This document shows positions 55,901 to 63,082 of a DNA stretch of 64,000 nt, piece after piece (position 1 is the first letter of the stretch; the number at the start of each line of letters is the position of its first letter). The notes beneath the pieces are model-generated. The model was not told the origin of the DNA. It saw only the letters and a program-made list of their open reading frames with translations, and did not search any database. Source of the DNA: Oreocharis arfaki (Eukaryota > Chordata > Aves > Passeriformes > Paramythiidae); the NCBI GenBank assembly GCA_013398015.1, contig VZRR01011618.1, forward strand, positions 1,164,021-1,228,020, written 5' to 3'. A program made the translations under genes and the position numbers.

Positions 55901-58900
55901 AAAATGAAAAAAGGGAATATCTTTCAAACAGCCACAAGAATGTATTTTCATATTTTACATTTATTATTCAAATTAAATGTGATAAATGCTTAACTGCTGC
56001 TCCCACAGAACCCAGTTCAATTTATGAGTTGCTCCCCACAAAAGCTTCGTGACAGCACGGCCTTTTGCTAAGGATAAGCAGCACATATGGAGAATTACTT
56101 ATGTATTTATTTTACATCAAGGGCAGTGAAAACACAGTTTTAAAAACAAGAAAATAGATCTTCCTTACTTAATTTTGATTTCTATCAGAAGAGTAGCATT
56201 GTACACTGCACAGAAAAACTATTCCCTATTTCTCCCATTTCCAGCTCAAGAGCCTGAAATATATACTTCCCTGGACACAAATAATGCATAAAAAGTATAA
56301 ATGGATATGCAGCTGAAACAGTGCTTAGGTAGCTGAATCCATATGTCAACATGCAATTTTTATGTGCACACTAACACATGTATAATTAGGCAGCCAATTT
56401 GCACACTATTCATCAAGAATAGCTGGGGCTGTGACAACACTGATTCTAGCACAACTGCTGCTTGGCAGGGATGCAGCCTTACACTCAACCACAATTTCTA
56501 AACTCCACTTTTTCAGCAAGACATTGACTCTGATTTCTGTCTTAGCTTAGCCACCCACTGGTGTCATTCTCATTTTGGGACAACAGCACTCAACCCACTG
56601 TAAATATGATCAATGAGCAACCCTGCGCATATGAAACAGATTGTGTCTGACAAGGCATTTTATAGGAGTCTAGTTGAAGAGGAAACCTGCCTCAAAATTC
56701 CAAGCAGTAATGGAGATGACTGAATTTAATTTCATTATTAACTTCTTCAAGAGGGGAGTAGTTCACATTCTGAATAAGGGTCTTGTCTGCCACATTAAAA
56801 TGGGGTGAGACAGGCAAGAAATCCCAACAAGACAGAATGGCACCTTTCCTTTCTCACTCAGCTCCCAGAATGAGCCCTGTGATGGACTGTGCACTTAACT
56901 ACAAAAGGCTGACATGAAGGAACACCTCTGTACTGTGGTGAGGATGTTTGTAAACCTGCAGATCAGCTGGTGACACAGCCAGGTCCCGTGGTGCAGACAC
57001 TGCGCACCTACTGACAGTACCAGGTCTGAGCCATCTCCAGGCAAGCACAAGGAGAAACCGACCCATTGCTTCCTTCCCCCTAATTCCTTCCCACTAAAGA
57101 ACACAAGATGTTCAAATCCAAAGCCCCCTTGTTTAAAAGAATCACAGTTTGACTGCAGATGTTTTATCTTTCTTGTTCATCATACAAACCACTCTTGACC
57201 TTGTGCAATAATTGCTTGCTTTTCACTCAGGAGCCCTCCCTCTGCTGCTATTTACATTCAGGGTTGTGCTGCTTTGATCACTGAGCCATTTGTAACAAAT
57301 GCCTTCCAAGATGGATAGTGATAAGTAGGACAGTCCCCTTTTTTCATTCATGACTAATATCTAAAATAGCTGTAGAAACATTTTAATCAAATCAGATGGG
57401 AGGAGACAGGTTAGCTCTGTTACCCAACGGTACCTCAAGGAAGCATTGTAAAAAATTATGTGGAGACGGAAAGAGAAAGGGTAGTAGCTCTCGGGTCTCA
57501 GACTTCAGGGGCCACAACTGAAGCGGCCCCTGCAGTAGTCTCTGCAATCCTGCTGGAATCACAAAACCATCTTCTGCCACCTGCCCCTTCAGGGGTTCCC
57601 AAAGCGCAATCTGCTGAGGACCCCCCAGCACAAAGGCTGCTCAGTGATGTCCGTGACCAATCTGAAAAGCCAGCTGTGGTCTGACTCGGGAGCAGCATGG
57701 GATGGCCGGGTGAGGAGGGCTGCAGGAGAGTGGCATGGCCGGGTGAGGAGGGCTGCAGCAGCGTGGGATGGCCGGGTGAGGAGGGCTGCAGCAGCCATAG
57801 GGTGGCCGGGTGAGGAGGGCTGCAGCAGCGTGGCATGGTCGGGTGAGGAGGGCTGCAGCAGCATGGGATGGCCGGGCGAGGAGGGCTCCAGCAGACACAG
57901 GAGAAAATCAATAACTTCTGCACTGCAAGACTGACAGCATTTGAAAACCATGGGTTTGCCTGACAGATTTACATTTGCAGACATGCCCAGTGGACACTTC
58001 CTGGGTTTTGTTCATTCCCACAAGCTCTGTGGAAGAGCACATTCTTACTGCGTACATAATCCAGATCAGTTAACTCTCAACTCAAGCCATTCCAGAAATT
58101 AAAAAACTGAAGCACTACAACATTTTGTTGTGGGGGTCATATCTGCAAAGAGGCAAGTGTCATATTTTCTTTTGTTTCCAAAGGAAGGCAAATTAAAATC
58201 CTGACACAGAGTGTCTTAGTACTCTTTAACTTAGGCTGAAGAATGCTACAAATAAGGCATTCCACTTAACGTGGTGCTTGTATGCTCACTTTCCAAATAT
58301 AGAAGATAGCAAAAAATACCATGGAGACGTCAAGATTTGACTAGACTCTACTGTTCATATTGTTCTTAAACAGTGGGGTTTAAGCTACAGGCATAATAGT
58401 CTATACTAAAAGATGTTCTTAAGGGCTCTGAGTAGCAATTTAATTATATGGTTTATCACTGGGTTTCAAATGCTCTGCGAAGGAAAACCTGTGCAACTAT
58501 TTACTAATTAACAACTGACTGTAATAGGGTCAATTACTAACGTTGACAAAGAACTTTCTTGTTATTATGAATGTGAAGCTCTCTCTCTTCGAGCCAGGCA
58601 CTGGCACCATACATACATTAAACAAGCTGTCGGTGAAATAATATTTCAAATATCACTTCCGAATGAGAACATTTGACTACAGAAGTTAAGGGCATGAGCA
58701 AAGCATATGCCACATAATCCCCCACTAAAAATTGGGTTTTCAAGAAGTTTAAAGGAATACCACCTACTCAAGAAGCATGTAGGAGGTACTATAAAAAGAA
58801 GACAAAAAAACTATTAATGGGATTTATAAGGAAGAGAGGGCAAAAAACGACACTCAAAAATCTCTAGCACTTCATATGGCACTTGTTATCTTCAAAGCAT

Positions 58901-61900
58901 TTCACAAATTTTAACTAACTAATCCTCACATTTTTCTGCCAGGTGATAGGAGACAAAGCTTAATTTTAATAGCTGGAGCAAGATTCACACAGAAAGGAAG
59001 TGATCTGCAAGAGGCGAAAGGAAGGCAGCACCAGAACAAACCTGCACACAGCTGATCCTAGAGCTGCACAACCACACAGTCATGCTGTACCATATCCTGG
59101 AAAAGTGAGCAGGGGTAGAGAAAGAGTCTATCTGCAGTCACCCAGCAAACAGGCTACATGACGACAAACTCAAAGACAATAGACAGGACATCATCAAGAC
59201 AGTCACAAATTAAGTCACCTTTGTTATTTGTGTTCAGCAAGCGTGCAATTCACAGCACCCTCCACCAATGCGACCAGCTACTCACAGCTAGCACAGGGCC
59301 AAAACTAAATACTTGCTTTGCTATCACAATTTTTTGCCATTCACAAGCTTGAAAAGGTGGCAGGAACAAGGTAAACAGTATCTTACTTCCAAAGTGACCC
59401 TGCCTGCATCAAGAAATTTAAGACAATGCTAGTTAGTGCAATGCAACGTGCAACCAGAATCACTGAGTTTTTCTATTCACAGACCTCTAGCCACAGCTCT
59501 GAAGAAATACCTCACTGCCTCCGCTTTACTGAAACAGGAATTCAAGGAACTCCATCACCAAAAGGCAAAAGAAATGGTCAATAACAGAACAAGCACCTCT
59601 TCTATCACCAATTGCTCGCAACACCATGAACTCACCCCTTGGAAGAAACACCAGTTCTGATGACCACACCACACTTGTGTCAACATCCCAGAGCCTCTGA
59701 GGTAAACAGGTGCTCTGGCACCAAAATCAATGGACTGAAAACATCCCTCCAAAAGGCATGGAGTGGAGTAACAAAGTCAGGGTTTGATTTGGGAAGGGCA
59801 TCTGAGGAGACAGAGCATAGCCCACGTCACAGCTGTACATATGCATATTTTGAAGAGGGAATGGACAAAGTAGGAATAGGGGGCAGGGGGTGGGGGGGAA
59901 CACAGCAAGTAAGGGATTTGTCTCTGCAATATCCTCCCTCTGACTGCTAGGAAATACTTTCCAAAGAGGCTCCTGTAGTACAAAGAATAACTGGATGGGA
60001 AGAGGCACTTCTGAATTCAAGCCCAAATGCCACAATAGGAAACAGCACCTGAGCACTGCCATGGTGAAGCATCGCTCACACCCTGCCTGCAAACTCACCA
60101 GAGGCAAAGCCACTGCTGCCTCGCTGCAGGGCTATCTGCAACACAGAGGGAATCATGCCCAAGCCCTCCCTGCAAGCCTGGTTTCACAAGTCAGTGTCAG
60201 TGCTAGTGCATTCCTGTGACCCTAATGGTAAGGACTGAGGAAGTACTTGAGGAGCTGGAAGACTGAAATGTTCCTTTCAAGACCTTCTTTGAAGGCACTG
60301 GGTTTGAGTGGCACCAGGTCACAAAGTCTGCTTCCCAACGGCGCTCAGTCAGACGGACCCTTGACTCAGTTTCTCTGTCATTAAGCCAACGCTCGGACGA
60401 CAAACTGATCTTTGCCACACTGGCATGAGATAACATACATTGGTGTTTGCAAAGCAAACAGACCCAGCTGCGTAATCCTGCTGGAAGCAGTGGCTGCCTT
60501 CTGCTAGGGAAAGCACAGCGCCTGATGCATCAGAGGAAATGCTAATCCACCTTGGTGTGAAACTCCTTCCCAGTGCCTTGAACAGCAAATTTAGTCCTTT
60601 GAGCACGAAATACAGTCAACCACTTGATAAACCCCACAGGAAATCCACAACTTCCGCATGGCTCTCCAACTCATTTAAGAAATAAAACTCTACAGCAGGC
60701 AGAGATCACTCCATCATCTTCCTCATGTGTGTGTCACCCATCCACAGTGATGGTGAAGGTAACAAATTAACATCTCACATTAGAAGATACTGAAATGTTT
60801 TCTTCATCCAGCTTTGTAGGTTCCCTTTTACATACATAGGAAGTCTTACAGAGATAAGGATTTCAGTTCTCGAAAGCCACCTCTAATATTGGGTCCAAAA
60901 ATGAGCCCTATTTTTCAGAAGTGCTATGCATGCACAACTCTAGCTGCTGCTCCAGGTGCACTGCAAGTACTCAGCACTTCTAGAAAAACAAACAAACAAA
61001 ACACACCCCAAGAAACCAAAACACATTTAGGTACATGAAAAAGGACTGGCTGGAAGGAAAAAATGTTTCTCATTGACCTACCAAGCAGCTGGTACTACCT
61101 TCACTTTAACTTTACACACTGAGAACCACCTGATTTAACAGCCTCACATCACCTCAAAAAAAAATTAAAAGCAGGTTTTGCTATGTCACAGCTGTAGGCT
61201 AGTTTTCCAATCCTGGCACACAGCGAGTTACATATTTCAAGATGAAAAATCACACCTTCAAGAGCAAGATAATGCAAATTGGAAGAAATAATTTAAACTA
61301 CTTGTACACAGCAAAGGGGAAAGAATTAGCTGTATCAACAGCTCAATGAAGACATCTGCTCAGCATGCAGCATCACAGAGCAAATAAAACGCTGTGGCAA
61401 ATTAAGAAAGGTAAGAAAGAATAATGTGGATAAATTAAAATGGCTTTGTATAATTTTACTGACAACAACAGGCCCCCTCTGCTCATCTCAAAGACACCAG
61501 CTCTGCAACACAAAAGGTCAAAGAGGACAACTAGAACAATTAGGAACAACAGATTCATATGAAGAAAGATGAGGGAAAAATCCTTTAATCTACAAAGAAA
61601 AATCACAGGAAAATATTAACATAAAATGAATGTTGCAGTAGGATAAGGTCTGACAGTCATAGTGGATATAGTAGGAAAGACCAGAAATAACTCTATGTGC
61701 TTAGCTATTTTGAAGGGAGGGAAAATTCAGTCCACTTGTAACTCCACTTGGTCCACAGGACAAGCTCAATCTGAGGAATGCACTGCCACAAGTATCACTG
61801 AGAAAACTACTGCGTAAATTAAAGATGTGCCACAGATGAAAAAAAATCCACACTAAGACCTCTCCAACATTTAGGGAGAGTTCAGCCTGACTTAAGTTTC

Positions 61901-63067
61901 ACTTGAAATCAATAAAGTACAGATAGCAGAGGTCTGTGATTCTAGACCAGGCTTAAAACAAAGCAAAAATTGTTCAGAACACGTAACATTTCTTTTCCCT
62001 CCAAAATGAGCCGACAGCTATGGCCCTGCCAGAGGCAAAAGGCTACATCAGACAGGACCAAATCTTTCTGTCCCACAAAGGCAATTCTAATATTAGGACA
62101 GAATAAGCACAGGGCAATTAGCAATCTCACACTTGATTTGTATGAATTAGATGAGCACTCCACAGTCATGCATTTCCAAATACATTTCAGATCACCCATG
62201 CATAAAAAAAATTAACGTAATTTTTCATTAATTATTAACTCCATTTGTCCGGGCAGAAGGATGAGCTGCAGTTCATAACAATAAAGTGAATAAAGCAGTG
62301 CTTTAAAACATGCCATCGTCAATCTTTTAAGCTATTTATGCTAAATTCTGTGGATTAAAAAAGAAAAAAAAAGAAAAAGAAAAATCAGACTTCAAAATAT
62401 TTCTGGAAGTCTAGGAGCCTCCCTGAGGTGAGCAGGGCGCTACTCAGGGTTATGTCAGTGCAGAACACCCCGACACGCCGGAGCGCACCAGGATGGACAG
62501 CGCCACATGCGAGGGGCGCAGGGGCGGGGGTGCCCGGGGCGAGAGTGCCGCACACAGGTGCACAAAGCCGAGCGCGGCAGCTCCGCTGCGGCACAGCCAC
62601 CGCCGGGGGAAACCCTCTGGAAACCCTCTGCCGCCGCACCTCTTCTCACATGAAACTTGGGACCGAAGCGCCGCCGGTCGGAGCCCCCGGGGCCGGGGCA
62701 GGCGGCGGCCCTAGCCCGCGGCCGCTCGGGGAGCCGCCGCCGCACGCCGGGGTGCGCTTCCTCCGGGCGGTGCTTTGGGAGACAGAGAAAGGGAAAGGGG
62801 AAGCAGAAGAGCAGCACACGGGCTGAGCGCTGGGAAGACACCCGGGAGGAGCGCTGCCGGTGCCCGGCCATGCCGGGCTGTGCCGAGNNNNNNNNNNNNN
62901 NNNNNNNNNNNNNNNNNNNNNNNNNNNNNNNNNNNNNNNNNNNNNNNNNNNNNNNNNNNNNNNNNNNNNNNNNNNNNNNNNNNNNNNNNNNNNNNNNNNN
63001 NNNNNNNNNNNNNNNNNNNNNNNNNNNNAGGCGCGCTCACCGCCACCGCCCGCCCGCGCCGCGGCAT
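13794..63067 (-). CDS. PDIA5: PDIA5, protein disulfide isomerase family A member 5 (5' part, exons 1-11)
   Basis: Multi-exon gene read from 63067 down to 13794 and continuing past position 1. Joining eleven exons gives 298 complete residues in one frame, with AG/GT at every intron border. The product matches vertebrate PDIA5 in order and length, for example RTRNNVLVLYSKS, FLKDP, NVYSAEFERIKEEF, RGYPTICYFE, HLTDEDFDKFIK and SSVLVMFHAP. Domains: signal peptide about 1-20; non-catalytic thioredoxin-like domain about 20-125; first redox-active thioredoxin domain about 126-252 with APW-CGVC (Cys177 and Cys180); Pro/Gln linker about 253-266; start of a second thioredoxin domain. PDIA5 is an ER-lumen oxidoreductase that forms and rearranges disulfides, and has been linked to ATF6 activation in the unfolded protein response. 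The vertebrate protein is about 520 residues, so roughly 220 C-terminal residues, including CGHC, CPHC and the ER retrieval tail, lie outside. Family identification is very secure; exon 1 is less certain than exons 2-11. Confidence 0.96.
13931..18344 (-). other. PDIA5: PDIA5 intron 10 (4.4 kb)
   Basis: Donor gtaagg, acceptor cttgtag. It holds a 47-base poly-A tract with one N (16063-16109), a perfect 14-bp CpG palindrome (16392-16405) and a TAAT-dense block (about 16655-16740). A 157-codon plus-strand ORF (17287-17760) has no recognisable domain. Confidence 0.9.
16063..16109. repeat. Poly-A tract with an ambiguous base
   Basis: 47 consecutive A with a single N at 16086, in intron 10. The N marks an unresolved homopolymer length. 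No retrocopy is recognisable upstream of it on the plus strand. Confidence 0.95.
18345..18416 (-). CDS. PDIA5: PDIA5 exon 10
   Basis: 72 bases, phase 2 to 2. Acceptor tttaacag|GA, donor AAAAA|gtaagg. Completes Glu229 and encodes KGKFLFNFENFGATAADIA then EWLK (230-252), the last strand and C-terminal helix of thioredoxin domain a1. It aligns with the vertebrate KG-FLF---NYG-TA-DI-EWLK segment. Confidence 0.95.
18417..18520 (-). other. PDIA5: PDIA5 intron 9 (104 bases)
   Basis: A very short intron between the codon parts of Glu229, donor gtcagt and acceptor tttaacag. It has no in-frame stop, so retention would read through into exon 10 in a shifted frame and stop there. Confidence 0.93.
18521..18612 (-). 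CDS. PDIA5: PDIA5 exon 9
   Basis: 92 bases, phase 0 to 2. Acceptor tttccag|GT, donor TTTTGA|gtcagt. Encodes residues 199-228: VLAGMNVYSAEFERIKEEFN then VRGYPTICYF, plus two bases of Glu229. VRGYPTICYFE contains the cis-proline segment of thioredoxin folds (Pro223 after Tyr222), which packs against the CxxC site. The donor has C at +3, a rare base there. The next intron is only 104 bases. Confidence 0.96.
18613..23014 (-). other. PDIA5: PDIA5 intron 8 (4.4 kb)
   Basis: Donor gtaagt, acceptor tttccag. It contains an A-rich tract at 20833-20867 and a TAAT-dense block near 20180-20470 that could be noncoding regulatory DNA. No gene was recognised. Confidence 0.9.
20833..20867. repeat. A-rich low-complexity tract
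   Basis: Imperfect poly-A with G and T interruptions in intron 8. It produces lysine-rich or phenylalanine-rich spurious ORFs on the two strands. Confidence 0.85.
23015..23082 (-). CDS. PDIA5: PDIA5 exon 8, first redox active site CGVC
   Basis: 68 bases, phase 1 to 0. Acceptor taccag|GG, donor AAATAT|gtaagt. Encodes Trp176 and CGVCKRMMPSYQQAATELK then GKY (177-198). Cys177 and Cys180 form the thioredoxin-type catalytic pair of domain a1, and KRMMP keeps the conserved proline that kinks the active-site helix. Human PDIA5 carries CSMC here by my recollection, so the two middle residues differ. A weaker donor (gtaaat) lies eight bases upstream; the downstream gtaagt is chosen because it alone keeps frame with exon 9. 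Confidence 0.95.
23083..26722 (-). other. PDIA5: PDIA5 intron 7 (3.6 kb)
   Basis: Donor gtaagt after GCCCCAT, acceptor taccag. It has a short AAT-type microsatellite near 26596-26635. A 209-codon plus-strand ORF (24139-24768) is Ser/Pro/Leu/Phe-rich, antisense to the gene and without a recognisable domain. The intron divides the active-site Trp codon of domain a1. Confidence 0.9.
26596..26635. repeat. AAT-type microsatellite
   Basis: Short imperfect array, gataataataataatc followed by attgattatta, in intron 7 close to exon 7. Confidence 0.7.
26723..26783 (-). CDS. PDIA5: PDIA5 exon 7
   Basis: 61 bases, phase 0 to 1. Acceptor tcactag|GA, donor GCCCCAT|gtaagt. Encodes residues 156-175, ELRRLLKKEDKPLLMMFYAP, plus the first base of the Trp codon. 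This is the first helix and core strand of thioredoxin domain a1, ending immediately before the redox site. The intron cuts the Trp codon as T|GG. Confidence 0.96.
26784..28058 (-). other. PDIA5: PDIA5 intron 6 (1.3 kb)
   Basis: Donor gtacat, acceptor tcactag. AT-rich; no repeat, RNA gene or coding feature was recognised. Confidence 0.9.
28059..28151 (-). CDS. PDIA5: PDIA5 exon 6
   Basis: 93 bases, exactly 31 codons, phase 0 to 0. Acceptor gttacag|TC, donor GAAAAG|gtacat. Encodes residues 125-155: SMVAFLKDPEGAPLWEEDP then EAKDIVHVDSEK. It spans the end of the N-terminal domain, the acidic PLWEEDP linker and the first strand of catalytic domain a1. Both borders are phase 0, so skipping would keep the frame but would remove the linker between domains. 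Confidence 0.96.
28152..33750 (-). other. PDIA5: PDIA5 intron 5 (5.6 kb)
   Basis: Donor gtaaat, acceptor gttacag. It contains the old amniote repeat remnant near 31075-31340. ORFs of 100-160 codons, such as plus strand 29264-29746, have no recognisable domain. Confidence 0.87.
31075..31340 (+). mobile_element. Ancient amniote interspersed repeat remnant (second fragment)
   Basis: Weak but colinear similarity to a downstream section of the same old amniote repeat: a CCATGGATCTATC block, then CTTTCACAATATGTAGC-AAGTTCCA, then TTTGTTTCAAA, and later TTACATAAATACC-ATTGGAATCTCC. Called from pattern memory only, so family and limits are tentative. Confidence 0.4.
33751..33796 (-). CDS. PDIA5: PDIA5 exon 5 (46-nt small exon)
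   Basis: Only 46 bases, phase 2 to 0. Acceptor tttaacag|GG, donor TTGAAG|gtaaat. Completes Lys109 and encodes DGAFHTTYNRAVTLK (residues 110-124), the last strands of the N-terminal thioredoxin-like domain. It is easily missed by ORF-based gene finding because of its size. It is recognised from the conserved DGAFHT-YNRAVT string and from exact phase agreement with exons 4 and 6. Confidence 0.94.
33797..34568 (-). other. PDIA5: PDIA5 intron 4 (772 bases)
   Basis: Donor gtgagt, acceptor tttaacag. It includes a G-rich stretch near 33943-33962 on the plus strand (C-rich in the transcript). No other feature was recognised. Confidence 0.9.
34569..34652 (-). CDS. PDIA5: PDIA5 exon 4
   Basis: 84 bases, phase 2 to 2. 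Acceptor tttgcag|TG, donor TATAA|gtgagt. Encodes residues 81-108, G then DTESRKLCKKMKVDP and NSKEKGVDLLHY. The ESRKLCKKMKV core is conserved in PDIA5. The section after it, NSKEKGVDL, differs from the human residues I recall and is probably a surface loop. It belongs to the central part of the non-catalytic N-terminal domain. Confidence 0.95.
35258..35315. repeat. 21-bp tandem repeat, about 2.7 copies
   Basis: Units GCTCCACAAGAGGTAAGAACA, repeated nearly exactly and then cut short. Short local duplication in intron 3. Confidence 0.9.
37670..37760. repeat. A/AC-rich low-complexity tract
   Basis: A-runs alternating with ACCC and AAATAAAA blocks in intron 3; no unit structure. Confidence 0.75.
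48235..48322 (-). CDS. PDIA5: PDIA5 exon 3
   Basis: 88 bases, phase 1 to 2. Acceptor tcttccag|CC, donor TGTGG|gtatgt. With the split codon it encodes residues 52-80, AAAESSLRLLSSVAQEVKGR then GTISWIDC, the helix-strand section of the N-terminal thioredoxin-like domain. It aligns end to end with the vertebrate PDIA5 segment that includes LRLLS-VAQ-VKG-GTI-W-DC. The donor gtatgt departs from consensus at +4. Confidence 0.95.
49110..49290 (+). mobile_element. Ancient amniote interspersed repeat remnant
   Basis: The segment containing GGCTATATTGGGTCAGACCAA resembles the well-known repeat of turtles, crocodilians and birds with TACTGGGTCAGACCAA followed by a list of short degenerate blocks. I believe it is an old CR1/L3-like LINE tail. 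Highly diverged, with approximate ends. Confidence 0.5.
51290..51314. repeat. Poly-A tract with an ambiguous base next to exon 2 donor
   Basis: 25 A with an N at 51308. In the PDIA5 transcript this is a U-run starting about ten bases after the exon 2 splice donor. Confidence 0.95.
51325..51451 (-). CDS. PDIA5: PDIA5 exon 2
   Basis: 127 bases, phase 0 to 1. Acceptor ccctag|GCA, donor TCTG|gtaagt. Encodes residues 10-51: the second half of the signal peptide (AFLPAFAYSL), then KVSPLIEKISDHKDFKKLL and RTRNNVLVLYSKS. This is the start of the mature protein and the first strand and helix of the N-terminal thioredoxin-like domain. No CxxC occurs at the position where an active site would follow, which fits the non-catalytic N-terminal domain of PDIA5. 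A 25-base poly-T (sense strand) starts about ten bases into the following intron. Confidence 0.96.
52269..52300. repeat. AAT microsatellite
   Basis: Short imperfect AAT/ATA trinucleotide array in intron 1. Confidence 0.85.
53580..53641 (+). mobile_element. CR1 LINE 3' end fragment
   Basis: The string around GATGATCTTTGAGCTCCC, then TTCCAGCCCA and CCATTTTATGGTTTC, is the diagnostic 3' end of avian CR1 retrotransposons. Divergence from the usual tail suggests an old copy. The 5' limit is blurred and may reach back toward 53400. It lies antisense to PDIA5 in intron 1. Confidence 0.8.
57691..57894. repeat. Minisatellite, six copies of a 33-bp GC-rich unit
   Basis: Six tandem units of about 33 bp with core GGCCGGGTGAGGAGGGCTGC. 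Internal units vary by a few substitutions, and one is 34 bp. Because 33 is divisible by three, the minus strand stays open in several frames and creates proline/alanine-rich ORFs that are not genes. Copy number is likely to vary between individuals. It lies in PDIA5 intron 1. Confidence 0.95.
62888..63028. other. Assembly gap (141 Ns)
   Basis: A run of 141 N bases inside the promoter CpG island, a typical drop-out in GC-rich avian promoters. If exon 1 is at 63041-63067 the gap lies at the start of intron 1 and costs no coding sequence. The gap length may be nominal. Confidence 0.99.
63041..63067 (-). CDS. PDIA5: PDIA5 exon 1 coding part (inferred start of signal peptide)
   Basis: ATG at 63067-63065 opens nine codons, MPRRGRAVA, followed by a strong donor (GCG|gtgagc) whose phase 0 matches the phase-0 acceptor of exon 2. 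The spliced N-terminus, MPRRGRAVA then AFLPAFAYSLK, looks like a signal peptide: a three-arginine n-region, an alanine-rich hydrophobic core, and Ala/Ser before the mature chain. Human PDIA5 also splits its signal peptide at this point, with 14 rather than 9 exon-1 codons by my recollection. The ATG has G at -3. In-frame ATGs also occur upstream at 63106 and beyond with no intervening stop, so a 13-residue-longer start is possible. The alternative is that exon 1 lies in the adjacent N gap. Confidence 0.68.
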
Positions 63068-63082
63068 GACGGGGGCTGTAGT
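63064..63082 (-). promoter_or_regulatory. ZNF143/THAP11-type ACTACA motif overlapping the start codon
   Basis: The minus strand reads ACTACAGCCCCCGTCATGC. It agrees at 14 of 19 positions with the known ZNF143/THAP11 (SBS) promoter motif, including the ACTACA head, the central CCC and the CATGC end. Such sites occur close to transcription starts of CpG promoters. Here the ATG within CATGC is also the inferred translation start of PDIA5. Confidence 0.6.

Larger units (their letters stand above)
51452..63040 (-). other. PDIA5: PDIA5 intron 1 (about 11.6 kb)
   Basis: Starts gtgagc after exon 1 and ends ccctag before exon 2. It holds the N gap and GC-rich promoter-proximal part, the 33-bp minisatellite at 57691-57894, a CR1 3' tail near 53580-53641 and an AAT-rich microsatellite near 52269-52300. 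ORFs up to about 140 codons at 57.5-58.0 kb are products of the minisatellite. No exon, RNA gene or conserved protein domain was recognised in the rest. Confidence 0.8.

Noticed and set aside
57498..57984. Overlapping minus-strand ORFs of 85-141 codons with proline/histidine/alanine-rich repeats
   Set aside because: They are translations of the 33-bp minisatellite in several frames. The unit length is divisible by three, which keeps all frames open.
62455..62871. 138-codon minus-strand ORF starting MAGHRQRSS with a hydrophobic stretch, considered as PDIA5 exon 1
   Set aside because: No donor gives the phase-0 join with exon 2 after a suitable signal peptide. The start at 63067 with donor at 63041 fits phase, alignment and promoter position better.
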